From positions 186,001 through 250,000 of the forward strand of contig NZ_JAHTLF010000016.1 of assembly GCF_024614185.1 (NCBI RefSeq): a stretch of 64,000 nt of DNA. Direction: 5' to 3'. Both the position numbers and the translations under genes were made by a program. Below are positions 21,583-29,019 of this stretch, piece after piece. The notes beneath the pieces were generated by a model that did no database searches, was not told the origin of the DNA, and worked only from the letters and a program-made list of their open reading frames with translations. The DNA is from Nocardioides carbamazepini (GTDB taxonomy: Bacteria > Actinomycetota > Actinomycetes > Propionibacteriales > Nocardioidaceae). The stretch's first letter is position 1, and every line of letters begins with the position of its first letter.

Positions 21583-22401
21583 GTGAGTGAGCAGGACGTG
21601 GGCGAGAAGCGGACCGCTGTCATCGGTGCGGGTGTGATGGGGGAGACCCTGCTGTCCGGCCTGATCCGGGCCGGCCGGAGCGCGGCGTCGCTCGTGGTGG
21701 TCGAGAAGCGTGCCGAGCGCGCGGCCGAGCTCGCGGAGAGGTACGGCGTCCGCGTGGTCGACGGCGTCGCCGAGGCTGCGGCAGCGGACACGGTGCTGCT
21801 GGTCGTCAAGCCGCAGGACATGGCCGACGTGCTCACTGAGCTCGGCCCGACGCTGCGGCCCGGCCAGCTGCTCGTGTCGCTCGCGGCGGGCATCACCACC
21901 GGCTTCGTCGAGTCGCGCGTGCCCGACGGCGTCGCCGTCGTCCGGGTCATGCCCAACACGCCCGCGCTGGTGGACCAGGGCATGGCGGCCATCTCGCCCG
22001 GCACCCACTGCGACGAGAGCCACCTCGCCGAGGCCGAGGACCTGATGGCGTCGGTCGGCCGGGTGGTCCGGGTCCCCGAGAACCAGCAGGACGCCGTCAC
22101 GGCGATCAGCGGCTCCGGGCCGGCGTACGTCTTCTTCGTGGTCGAGTCGATGATCGAGGCGGGCGTCCACCTCGGGCTGCCGCGGACCATCGCCCAGGAG
22201 CTGGTGATCCAGACCCTGGTCGGCTCGGCGACCATGCTCCGCGAGACCGGCGAGCACCCCGCGGTGCTGCGGGAGCAGGTCACCTCGCCCGGTGGTACGA
22301 CGGCTGCGGCCCTGCGCGAGCTCGAGGTGCACCGGGTGCGAGCCGCCTTCCTGGCCGCGCTCGAGGCTGCGCGGGATCGCTCCCGGGAGCTGGGCAGCTG
22401 A
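21583..22401 (+). CDS. proC: Pyrroline-5-carboxylate reductase
   Basis: ProC reduces pyrroline-5-carboxylate to proline with NAD(P)H. The 272-residue protein has the N-terminal dinucleotide fold TAVIGAGVMGETLLSGLIRA, VVRVMPNTPALVDQGM, and the C-terminal active-site segments AISGSGPAYVFFVVESM and TSPGGTTAAALREL. The GTG at 21583 is the annotated start; the GTG at 21598, with AGGA just upstream, is a credible alternative. A 22-bp-period repeat array begins 11 bases after the stop. The gene order around proC is shared with Mycobacterium and Streptomyces. Confidence 0.96.
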   Translation: MSEQDVGEKRTAVIGAGVMGETLLSGLIRAGRSAASLVVVEKRAERAAELAERYGVRVVDGVAEAAAADTVLLVVKPQDMADVLTELGPTLRPGQLLVSLAAGITTGFVESRVPDGVAVVRVMPNTPALVDQGMAAISPGTHCDESHLAEAEDLMASVGRVVRVPENQQDAVTAISGSGPAYVFFVVESMIEAGVHLGLPRTIAQELVIQTLVGSATMLRETGEHPAVLREQVTSPGGTTAAALRELEVHRVRAAFLAALEAARDRSRELGS

Positions 22402-22411
22402 CTCGGTTGGC

Positions 22412-22585
22412 GTTGAGTCGTCGGTTCTGACCTGTTGAGTCGTCGGTTCTGACCTGTTGAGTCGTCGGTTCCGACCGGTCGAGTCGTCGGTTCCGACCGG
22501 TTGAGTTCGCGGCGACGGCGGGACAGATCTGGCGAGTCGACAGGTCAGAACTGACGAGTCAACAGGTCAGATGTGACGACTCAAC
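22412..22585. repeat. Mirrored tandem array with a 22-bp period between proC and a HAD gene
   Basis: Four direct units, each beginning GTTGAGTCGTCGGTT or GTCGAGTCGTCGGTT, start at 22412, 22434, 22456 and 22478, exactly 22 bases apart with no spacer. A decayed fifth begins at 22500. Inverted copies follow at 22520 (diverged), 22542 and 22564, again 22 bases apart. The array fills the gap between two convergent genes. The layout copies the 9.1 and 40.3 kb arrays, although the unit sequence differs; only a short GTT-AGTC-like edge is shared. It may act as a bidirectional terminator. Confidence 0.9.
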
Positions 22586-22592
22586 CCCAAAC

Positions 22593-23285
22593 TCAGGCCA
22601 CCTGGGCCAGGCCGCGCACGGTCTGCACCCGTCCGCCGGCCCGGCGGCCGTCGTGGCGGCCGTAGCGGTCGAGCAGCCGCGCCTGCAGGCCCGCCCGCTG
22701 GGCGCCGACGACGTCGTGGCGCAGCGAGTCGCCGACCATGAGCGTCGCGGCGGGCGCGGCGCCGAGGCGCGCGCAGGCGGTGAGGTAGGAGCGGGGGTCG
22801 GGCTTGGCCGCCGGCAGTTCTGACGACGCGAAGACGGGGACGTCGGCGCGGAGCAGCCCGGTGCGGCGCAGCTTCTCGGTCTGGATGGCCAGCTCGCCGT
22901 TGGTGAGGATGCCGACCGGCAGTCCGGCCCGGCGGGCGCGCTCGATCGCCGCGGCCGCGTCGTCGAATGCCCGCCAGGCGGCGCGGTAGCAGCCGAGGAA
23001 GCCGGCGTAGACGTCGTCGGCGAGCGCGTCGTCGGACAGGTCCCAGCCGGGCAGGAAGTCGCGGATCCGTGCCCGCCGGTGCTCGGTGTAGGTCACCTCG
23101 CCGCGCTGGGCGCGCTCGTAGTGGCGTGCCTCGAGCACGAACCACCGCTCGACGTGGGTCTCGAGCTCGGTCGGTGACTCCGCCAGGCCGAGCCCGGCCA
23201 GCCACGCCCGGAGGCCGCGGTCGGCCGCGCCGCGATGGTCCACCAGGGTGTCGTCCAGGTCGAGGAGCAGGGCCTGGAACGTCAT
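22593..23285 (-). CDS. HAD-family hydrolase
   Basis: The 230-residue protein is a HAD-superfamily phosphatase with all four motifs: I LLLDLDDTLVDH, II ILTNGE, III Lys in AAKPDPRSY and IV MVGDSLRHDVVGA. The alpha-helical cap of about 80 residues after motif I fits subfamily IA enzymes such as phosphoglycolate phosphatase-like proteins or YjjG-type nucleotidases. The substrate is not identifiable. It is convergent with proC and lies 32 bases downstream of trpS on the same strand, so it may share the trpS transcript. Confidence 0.9.
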   Translation of the reverse strand: MTFQALLLDLDDTLVDHRGAADRGLRAWLAGLGLAESPTELETHVERWFVLEARHYERAQRGEVTYTEHRRARIRDFLPGWDLSDDALADDVYAGFLGCYRAAWRAFDDAAAAIERARRAGLPVGILTNGELAIQTEKLRRTGLLRADVPVFASSELPAAKPDPRSYLTACARLGAAPAATLMVGDSLRHDVVGAQRAGLQARLLDRYGRHDGRRAGGRVQTVRGLAQVA

Positions 23286-23317
23286 GCGGAGCAGTCTGCC
23301 AGCGGCCGCCGACACCC

Positions 23318-24274
23318 TCACAGCCCCATCGCGCTCCGCGCCGCCGTCAGGACAGGGCCGGTCACCTCGCGGCACCGCTCCGCCCCTCGGGCATAAACCT
23401 CGGCGACGTGGGCCGGGTCCGCGGCCAGCTCCCGGTACCGCTCCTGGAGCGGCCCCAGCTCCGCCACCACCGCGTCGGTCACGGCCGTCTTGAGGGCGCC
23501 GTAGGTCGCGATCCCATCCGCCGAGCCGCCGCAGGCGACCAGGATGTCGATCAGGTTGGTGACGCCCGGCTTGGCCGTGCGGTCGGTGCGTACCGCGTCC
23601 GGCCCCGTCTCGGAGTCGGTGACGGAGCGGGCGACCTTCCGGCGTACGACCTCCGGCGGGTCGAGCAGCGTGATCGACCCCGCCTCCGGGCCGGACTTGC
23701 TCATCTTGCGGGTGGGGTCCGCGAGGTCCATCACCCGCGCGCCCGCCGGCGGCACGGTGATCTCTGGGATCGTGAACACCTCGCCGTAGGTGGCGTTGAA
23801 CCGCAGTGCGAGGTCGCGCGTGAGCTCGACGTGCTGGCGCTGGTCGTCGCCGACCGGCACCCGCGTGGGCCGGTAGAGCAGGATGTCGGCCGCCATCAGG
23901 ACGGGATAGGTGAACAGTGAGGTGCGCACCGACTCCCGACGGCGAGACTTCTCCTTGAACTGGATCATCCGGCCGAGTTCGCCGGTGGTTGCGACGCACT
24001 CCAGCAGGTACGCGAGCTCGGCGTGCGCCGGCACCTGGCTCTGCCGGAACAAGATGCTGTCGTCCAGTCCCGCCGCGAGAAGCAGGGTGGCCTGCTCGGT
24101 GACCGCGGCCCGCAGCGTCTCGGGAGAGCGGGGTGTCGTGAGGGCATGCAGGTCGGAGATGCCGTAGAAGCAGTCCGCCCCGGCTTGTGCCGCGCGCATC
24201 GGGCGGAGGGCGCCGAGGAGGTTGCCGAGAGTCAGCCGACCGCTCGGCGTGAGGAGGGAGAGACGTCGGGGCAT
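23318..24274 (-). CDS. trpS: Tryptophan-tRNA ligase, attenuator-regulated
   Basis: TrpRS charges tRNA-Trp. The 318-residue class I enzyme has the HIGH-equivalent PSGRLTLGNLLGAL, with Thr where standard TrpRS has His, and KMSKS in TRKMSKSGPE. VLECVATTGELGRMIQFKEK-type phrasing and the LTLGN variant resemble, from memory, Streptomyces TrpRS1, an inducible and indolmycin-resistant form. The chosen start has AGGAG 7 bases upstream. The 5' region carries a Trp-rich leader peptide and switching hairpins (24329-24402), so expression should rise when charged tRNA-Trp is scarce. A second trpS elsewhere in the genome would not be surprising. Confidence 0.95.
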   Translation of the reverse strand: MPRRLSLLTPSGRLTLGNLLGALRPMRAAQAGADCFYGISDLHALTTPRSPETLRAAVTEQATLLLAAGLDDSILFRQSQVPAHAELAYLLECVATTGELGRMIQFKEKSRRRESVRTSLFTYPVLMAADILLYRPTRVPVGDDQRQHVELTRDLALRFNATYGEVFTIPEITVPPAGARVMDLADPTRKMSKSGPEAGSITLLDPPEVVRRKVARSVTDSETGPDAVRTDRTAKPGVTNLIDILVACGGSADGIATYGALKTAVTDAVVAELGPLQERYRELAADPAHVAEVYARGAERCREVTGPVLTAARSAMGL

Positions 24275-24328
24275 GGAGTGCTCCTGGGGTAGGCCCACGG
24301 GCGCCGGGACCGTCCGGAGAAGCACGAC

Positions 24329-24385
24329 GGCCGCCCGTGGGCGGCCGATGATGGGTGTGTCGAGGGCGGCCGCCGTCAGGCGGCC
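24329..24385 (-). promoter_or_regulatory. Transcription attenuator of trpS
   Basis: Reading the minus strand, four complementary arms follow in order: GGCCGCC (24385-24379), GGCGGCC (24374-24368), GGCCGCC (24346-24340) and GGCGGCC (24335-24329). Arms 1:2 form a hairpin with a TGAC loop that starts on the last base of the second Trp codon, and arms 3:4 form a CACG-loop terminator hairpin. Arms 2:3 can pair instead as an antiterminator. A ribosome stalled at the Trp codons would cover arm 1 and free arm 2 to pair with arm 3. There is no strong T-run after arm 4 (GTCGTGCTTCTCC), as is common in high-GC genomes. Confidence 0.85.
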
Positions 24386-24402
24386 CACCAGGTGAAGCTC
24401 AT
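24376..24402 (-). CDS. trpS leader peptide MSFTWWAA
   Basis: An eight-residue open frame (ATG AGC TTC ACC TGG TGG GCC GCC TGA) encodes two consecutive Trp codons. It ends inside the first attenuator hairpin. It lies 102 bases upstream of trpS and begins 20 bases after the stop of the preceding tetR gene. GAGGGG about 11 bases upstream could be its ribosome site. Its role is to stall ribosomes when Trp-tRNA is low; the peptide itself need have no function. trpS attenuators of this kind have been predicted in other actinobacteria, to my recollection. Confidence 0.85.
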   Translation of the reverse strand: MSFTWWAA

Positions 24403-24421
24403 CGGGGTCGACACCCCTCGA

Positions 24422-25033
24422 TCATCGCACGAGGCGCAGTACGCCGACGTCGGGGACCGTCTGCCCCGGCGGGGTCAGCAGCCCCAGCATCGTGGCCGCG
24501 ATGGCGTGCGCGGCCTCGTCGGCGGGCAGCTCGCCGGCGTAGACCGACGTGGCGGCGGCGTGGGTGACGGTGTGCATCGTGGTCACCAGCCAGGACACCG
24601 GCAGATCGGTGCGGAAGCGGCCCAGGTCGCGGCCGTGGTCGATCAGTCGCTGCGCCCGCTCGCGCGGCTCGCTGTGGGCCGCGGCCATCTCGGCGACCGG
24701 CATGCTCTTCTCGGCGGCGACCACCAGGGCGCCGTACCGGAGGGTGACCTGCCAGGTCGCGTCGATCAGCCGGACCAGGGCGGCGGCGGGGTCGCCGGAG
24801 AGGTCGATGCCGCGCAGCGACGCCTCCGACTCCCGCATCGCCCGCTCGACGACCGCCGCTACCAGTACGGCGCGGTTCTCGAAGTGCCCGTAGAGGGTCA
24901 CCCGGCCGACGCCGGCCGCCTTCGCGATGTCGTTGATGCTGGCGTCCGGGTCGCGGGCCAGGGTGGCGGTGGCGGCGTCGAGGATCGCCTCCACGTTGCG
25001 GCGCGCGTCGGCACGGCGTGGACGAGTGGTCAC
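24422..25033 (-). CDS. TetR-family transcriptional regulator of the MFS efflux operon
   Basis: The 203-residue regulator has a typical TetR N terminus (VEAILDAATATLARDPDASI, KAAGVGRVTLYGHFENRAVL) and a helical C-terminal domain. It is the third gene of a tightly packed minus-strand operon (MFS pump, small membrane protein, regulator) with GTGA overlap to the preceding gene. Two inverted-repeat sites before the operon (26925-26971) are its likely operators, giving autoregulation. The GTG at 25033 is the natural family start. Readthrough from this operon could also reach trpS, whose leader begins 20 bases later. Confidence 0.9.
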   Translation of the reverse strand: MTTRPRRADARRNVEAILDAATATLARDPDASINDIAKAAGVGRVTLYGHFENRAVLVAAVVERAMRESEASLRGIDLSGDPAAALVRLIDATWQVTLRYGALVVAAEKSMPVAEMAAAHSEPRERAQRLIDHGRDLGRFRTDLPVSWLVTTMHTVTHAAATSVYAGELPADEAAHAIAATMLGLLTPPGQTVPDVGVLRLVR

Positions 25034-25482
25034 GAGGCCATCATCGTGGACGCCCGGTCGCTGCCGCCGCGGCGCGGGTGGCAGCCGGCGTACTCCTCCC
25101 AGCGCCAGGCCATCGCGGCCAGCATCAGCACGAACATCGCCACGTGGCCGACCAGCATCAGGCCGCCCGCGTCCAGGACGCCGGTCCAGTACAGGGGCAG
25201 CGCGACCGCGAAGCCGGCGTACATGACGGCGCACATCTCGACGATCGGTGCCCACCGGTGGCCCCGGAAGCGCATCCAGCCGGCCATCGGCAGCGCCATC
25301 GTGGTCGCCATCACGAGCGTCTCGACGCTCGCGGAGCGCAGCCATGACGAGTCGTCGGCGGCACCGGTCGCGAGCAGCCAGACCGGCCAGAGCAGCATCA
25401 TGCCGATCAACATGGCGGCGACCATCTCGCCGTAGTGGAGCGCGAACCTGCGGATCTGTCGGGTGCTCGGTGTGGTGCTCAT
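25030..25482 (-). CDS. Small four-helix membrane protein of unknown function
   Basis: The 150-residue protein has four hydrophobic segments (around MVAAMLIGMMLLWPVWLLA, ETLVMATTMALPMAGW, VEMCAVMYAGFAVALPLYW, VGHVAMFVLMLAAMAW). The cytoplasmic tail contains Cys and His (EYAGCHPRR). Its start overlaps the pump gene stop (ATGA) and its stop overlaps the regulator start. Met content in the helices is high. I do not recognise the family; the operon position suggests an accessory to efflux or membrane-stress response. Confidence 0.8.
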   Translation of the reverse strand: MSTTPSTRQIRRFALHYGEMVAAMLIGMMLLWPVWLLATGAADDSSWLRSASVETLVMATTMALPMAGWMRFRGHRWAPIVEMCAVMYAGFAVALPLYWTGVLDAGGLMLVGHVAMFVLMLAAMAWRWEEYAGCHPRRGGSDRASTMMAS

Positions 25483-26912
25483 CAGTGCAGACCTCCGGTG
25501 GGGTGGGTGGCTCCGGGCGTGTGCCCGGGAACGGAGACGAGGGAGAGGACGGCCGCGGCGACCGCCACGCCGGCGGCCACCGCGAACCCGTGGACGAAGC
25601 CGGTGGTCGTGGTGCCGGCGATGCTGGCCGCGGCGACGCTCGAGATCACCGCGGCACCGAGCGAGGCGCCGAACTCGTGGAACGTGCTGACGATTCCCGA
25701 GACGATCCCCGACTCGTGGGCCTGGACGTGGCCGAGGGCCGTGGCCGACGCGGCCACGAAGAGGGCGCCCAGGCCGAGCGCGGCCCCGGTGAGGCCGAGG
25801 ACCACGGCGGCCGAGCCGTCGACCAGGGCCGGTACGGCGAACCCGGCCCCGGCGACGAGGAAGCCCACCGTGGCGAGCGTCCGGCCGCCGACCCGTCCGA
25901 TCAGATGTCCGCCGCCCGTGGCGCCGATGACCGTGGCGACGGCGATGGGGAGGAAGAGCAGGCCGGTGACCAGGGCGCCCCGTCCGGCGTGGTGCTGCAG
26001 GTAGAAGGTGCCGAGGAAGAAGCCCGCGACCATCAGCGCGGTCGCCGAGACGACGAGGAAGGTGCCGCTCGCGACCGGGCGCCGGGTGAGCAGGCGCAGG
26101 TCCATCAGCGGCGAGCCGGCGGTGAGCTGGCGCAGGCCGAACAGCACGTAGAGCAGGGCTGAGCCGGCGAGCAGGCCGAGAGTGCGTCCGCCGAGCCAGC
26201 CGTGGTCGCCGGCGCCGATGAGGGCGTAGATCGCGGTGCCGGTCGCCGCCGTGACCAGGGCCGCGCCGGCCAGGTCGAGGCGGCGCGCCGTCGTGCGGGA
26301 CACGCCCGCCGAGCCGGCCGGGAGTCGTCGGGCGAGGCCGACGGCGACGACGATGCCGATCGGGACGTTGACGTAGAAGACCCACGGCCAGCCCGGGCCG
26401 GCGGTGAGCACGCCGCCGAGGAGGACGCCGAGCGCGGCGCCGCCGCCACCGAGGGCGGACCAGACACCGAGGGCGCGGTTGCGCTCCTCGCCCTCGAACA
26501 GCCGCAGCACCGCGGACAGGGCGGCGGGGGAGAGCAGAGCGGCGCCCAGGCCCTGGGCCACGCGGCTGCCGACGAGCACCTCGGGAGAGCCGGCCAGGCC
26601 GGCTGCCAGCGAGGCGGCGGTGAACAGGGTGAGGCCGGTGAGGACGACGGGGCGGGAGCCCAGCAGGTCGGCGACGCGGCCACCGAGCAGGATCAGACCG
26701 CCGAACGCGAGCGTGTAGGCGCTGACCACCCACGTGGTGGCGGCGCGGGAGAGGTCCAGGTCGGAGCCGACGTGGGGCAGCGCGATGGCGACCACGGTGA
26801 CGTCGACGATGAGCATCAGCTGGGCGGTGCCCAGGAACGCGAGCGTGCCCCAGCGGCGGGGGTCGGGTGTGCTGGTGCCCGGTGCCGGGGCGGCGGTGGT
26901 GGGGTGGGACAT
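25482..26912 (-). CDS. MFS multidrug efflux transporter (DHA2/EmrB type)
   Basis: The 476-residue protein has about 14 predicted transmembrane helices, the DHA2 layout of drug:H+ antiporters. Motifs include LMLIVDVTVVAIALP with the membrane-embedded Asp, motif A-like GGRVADLLGSRPVVL and motif C-like LGVLLGGVLTAGPGWPWVF. The ATG at 26912 has AGGAG at the correct distance upstream. It leads an operon with a small membrane protein and a TetR repressor, and the region before it carries two operator-like dyads. The drug specificity is unknown. Confidence 0.94.
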   Translation of the reverse strand: MSHPTTAAPAPGTSTPDPRRWGTLAFLGTAQLMLIVDVTVVAIALPHVGSDLDLSRAATTWVVSAYTLAFGGLILLGGRVADLLGSRPVVLTGLTLFTAASLAAGLAGSPEVLVGSRVAQGLGAALLSPAALSAVLRLFEGEERNRALGVWSALGGGGAALGVLLGGVLTAGPGWPWVFYVNVPIGIVVAVGLARRLPAGSAGVSRTTARRLDLAGAALVTAATGTAIYALIGAGDHGWLGGRTLGLLAGSALLYVLFGLRQLTAGSPLMDLRLLTRRPVASGTFLVVSATALMVAGFFLGTFYLQHHAGRGALVTGLLFLPIAVATVIGATGGGHLIGRVGGRTLATVGFLVAGAGFAVPALVDGSAAVVLGLTGAALGLGALFVAASATALGHVQAHESGIVSGIVSTFHEFGASLGAAVISSVAAASIAGTTTTGFVHGFAVAAGVAVAAAVLSLVSVPGHTPGATHPTGGLH

Positions 26913-26924
26913 CCGTACTCCTAA

Positions 26925-26971
26925 GTCGAACAGCAATGTTCAGAATCATAAGTCGAACATGCGTGTACGAC
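26925..26971. promoter_or_regulatory. Twin TetR-type operators before the MFS operon
   Basis: Two 20-base dyads share the half-site GTCGAACA. Site 1 is at 26925-26944 (GTCGAACA, GCAA, TGTTCAGA) and site 2 at 26952-26971 (GTCGAACA, TGCG, TGTACGAC). Their starts are 27 bases apart. The first lies 12 bases upstream of the pump start codon, so bound repressor would block transcription. The downstream tetR gene is the obvious partner. Confidence 0.75.
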
Positions 26972-27265
26972 AAGAGGGATTCACGGACGCCGCGGGGCGG
27001 GTCGGGCGCGGCTGCCCGCGGCCTGGCGGTTGGCCGGAAGGGGGCTCGGGCGGCGGCCGGGGGTACTGGGAACGGATGGCGTGGACGCGCGGGACGACGT
27101 CCCGAGTCACGCACCGGTCAAGTCGACACGCCGCACTGAGAAAGTTTCACTGACGAATCTCTTCCCCACGAGTCACATCTGGCCCTATTGTCACGCAAGT
27201 GGCGTCCGGTGTTCACAGCTGGGGAAGGCGGTGACGGACGCAGCACACAGAAAGCGTGGTTGGTC
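26972..27265. other. Gene-free stretch between MFS operon and HTH gene
   Basis: These 294 bases hold no convincing gene. The left part is very GC-rich with no recognised structure. From about 27140 the DNA is more AT-rich and contains TATTGT at 27185-27190, a plausible -10 box for the HTH gene, inside a region with two GTCAC words (around 27173 and 27191). No riboswitch or RNA gene was recognised. Confidence 0.6.
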
Positions 27266-27481
27266 ATGGCTCCTACGTCGCGCGAGCGCGCCGAGTCCCT
27301 CCCGGACCCGAAGTTCCTTACGATCGCCGAGGTCGCCTCGGTCATGCGCGTCTCCAAGATGACGGTCTACCGTCTGGTGCACAGCGGCGAGCTCCCGGCC
27401 GTCCGGGTCGGTCGCTCGTTCCGGGTGACCGAGGACGACGTGAACGAGTACCTGCGCAAGTCGTTCTACTCGGCTGGTTAG
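27266..27481 (+). CDS. Small excisionase-family (MerR-like) helix-turn-helix protein
   Basis: The 71-residue protein consists of one winged helix-turn-helix (FLTIAEVASVMRVSKMTVYR, LVHSGELPAVRVGRSFRVTE). From memory it is nearly the same as mycobacterial Rv0500A and related to BldC-type regulators, with a short N-terminal tail. It precedes bS22 and the epimerase in the same order as in Mycobacterium. A longer frame to 27188 exists, but the ATG at 27266 begins where the family begins. Its targets are unknown; the BldC comparison suggests cooperative binding to direct repeats. Confidence 0.9.
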   Translation: MAPTSRERAESLPDPKFLTIAEVASVMRVSKMTVYRLVHSGELPAVRVGRSFRVTEDDVNEYLRKSFYSAG

Positions 27482-27520
27482 GCCGAGTGTGTCGCGCTGC
27501 CCTGCTGGGGTGACGCGCAG

Positions 27521-27616
27521 TGTAGGAATCGCCTCTGAAGAGGCGAAACTGTCGCTTCTTGACCGTTGCAACGGTCGAGAAGCGAGGGAATCGCCTCTTC
27601 AGTGGTGATTCCTACA
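27521..27616. repeat. 96-bp near-perfect palindrome
   Basis: The two 48-base halves meet exactly between 27568 and 27569. Outer arms 27521-27546 and 27591-27616 pair at 24 of 26 positions. A 6-base internal mismatch (AACTGT against AGGGAA) follows. The inner arms 27553-27568 and 27569-27584 pair at 16 positions with a single G-T. The left arm also self-folds (CGCCTC, TGAA, GAGGCG), and the right arm keeps the same local hairpin through G-U pairs. It lies 40 bases after the HTH gene and 160 before bS22. It may be a cruciform, a terminator or a structured RNA leader. Confidence 0.92.
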
Positions 27617-27776
27617 ACCCGCGCCACGGGGCGTGCGTGCGATCTGCGTCCCATCCCCCGCGCTGATTCTCCGCGCTCACGATGGTCCGGATAGGCTGAC
27701 CGATGCTCCGGGGTCTCCCGGGGCGTCGTACGTCACGCCGAGCGCTGCCGCGCCCGGCGCTCTGGAGAGGTTCCAC

Positions 27777-27878
27777 GTGGGTTCTGTCATCAAGAAGCGC
27801 CGCAAGCGCATGGCGAAGAAGAAGCACCGCAAGCTGCTGAAGAAGACGCGCGTCCAGCGTCGCAAGCTCGGCAAGTGA
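27777..27878 (+). CDS. 30S ribosomal protein bS22 (AURKAIP1/COX24-like)
   Basis: This 33-residue, extremely basic protein ([20 protein letters not shown], then [12 protein letters not shown]) matches the actinobacterial protein first annotated as an AURKAIP1/COX24 domain and later seen in the mycobacterial small ribosomal subunit as bS22 (established from cryo-EM, recalled from memory). The GTG start has GGAGAGG at 27764-27770. It is too short for many gene finders. It sits between the HTH gene and the epimerase, as in Mycobacterium (Rv0500B). Confidence 0.92.
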   Translation: MGSVIKKRRKRMAKKKHRKLLKKTRVQRRKLGK

Positions 27879-27957
27879 CCCGAGCGAGCCAGTAGCTCAC
27901 GCAGTCTCGCCTCGTCGGCGCCCTGGTGCGCCGACCTGAACCGAGGAGTCGGTGGAG

Positions 27958-29019
27958 ATGGGCGCCGGACGCACGGTCCTGGTCACAGGGGTCTCACGAG
28001 ACCTCGGCCGTACCCTTGCGCGCGCCCTGGCCACCGACCCCGGGATCGACCGGGTCATCGGTGTCGACGTCATCCCTCCGCGGGGTGACCTCGGCGACGT
28101 CACGTTCGTGCGTGCCGACATCCGCAACCCGGTCATCGCGAAGGTCATCGCGAAGGAGGACGTCGACACCGTCGTCCACATGAGCGTGATCGCGACCCCC
28201 GGCTCCGCCGGTGCCCGCGGCACCATGAAGGAGCTCAACGTCATCGGGACGATGCAGCTCCTGGCGGCCTGCCAGAAGGCCGAGGGGCTGCGCACCCTGG
28301 TCGTGAAGTCCTCGACGACGGCGTACGGCGCCAGCAGTCGCGACCCCGCCATGTTCACCGAGGACATGGAGCCCCGGCGCCCCGCCCGCACGGGGTACGC
28401 GAAGGACGTCGTCGAGGTCGAGCAGTACGTCCGCGGCTTCGCGCGCCGCCGCCCCGACGTGCGGGTCACCCTGCTGCGCTGCGCCAACGTGATCGGCCCG
28501 CGGGTGGCCAGCCCGCTGGCGTCGTACTTCCGGCTGCCGGTGATCCCCACCGTGCTCGGATTCGATCCGCGGCTGCAGTTCCTGCACGAGACCGACCTCT
28601 ACCGCGTGCTGCGTCACGCGGTGCGTGAGGACCGCGGCGGGACCTTCAACGTCGCCGGCGACGGCCTGCTGATGCTCTCCCAGGCGCTGCGCCGCGCGGG
28701 CCGGCCCAACGTCCCGGTGCCCGGGTTCGCCTTCGGCAGCCTCGGCTCTGCGCTCAAGTCCGTCCGCCGTGCCGATCTGTCGCCCGAGCTGGTCGCGTTC
28801 TTGACCTACGGGCGCGGTGTCGACACCACGCGGATGCGCAGCGAGCTCGGGTTCGAGCCGCAGTACACGACGTCCTCGGCGTTCGCCGAGTTCGCCGCCT
28901 CGCTCCCGCCGGGAGCGCGCCGCACCGAACGCGTGCTCGGCTCGCTCGCCGAGCGCCTCCCCGCGGTCGACGACGACCGTCCCGCCCAGCTCACCCTCGC
29001 TGGAGGCACGGATGGCTGA
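27958..29019 (+). CDS. NAD-dependent epimerase/dehydratase-like protein (atypical SDR)
   Basis: The 353-residue protein is an extended SDR of the GalE2/Rv0501 type. The N-terminal nucleotide fold reads VLVTGVSRDLGRTLARAL, where the middle Gly of TGxxGxxG is Arg. The expected catalytic YxxxK is also not intact (GYAKDVVEVE). It may therefore bind a nucleotide cofactor without classic epimerase chemistry. The ATG at 27958 (9 bases after GAGGAG) is preferred; the GTG at 27952 is possible. It overlaps the acyltransferase gene by 8 bases, suggesting a joint role in envelope lipid or glycan metabolism. Confidence 0.88.
   Translation: MGAGRTVLVTGVSRDLGRTLARALATDPGIDRVIGVDVIPPRGDLGDVTFVRADIRNPVIAKVIAKEDVDTVVHMSVIATPGSAGARGTMKELNVIGTMQLLAACQKAEGLRTLVVKSSTTAYGASSRDPAMFTEDMEPRRPARTGYAKDVVEVEQYVRGFARRRPDVRVTLLRCANVIGPRVASPLASYFRLPVIPTVLGFDPRLQFLHETDLYRVLRHAVREDRGGTFNVAGDGLLMLSQALRRAGRPNVPVPGFAFGSLGSALKSVRRADLSPELVAFLTYGRGVDTTRMRSELGFEPQYTTSSAFAEFAASLPPGARRTERVLGSLAERLPAVDDDRPAQLTLAGGTDG

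Noticed and set aside
27188..27265. Longer start for the small HTH protein
   Set aside because: The added residues are not part of the known family, and the frame would start at the candidate -10 region.
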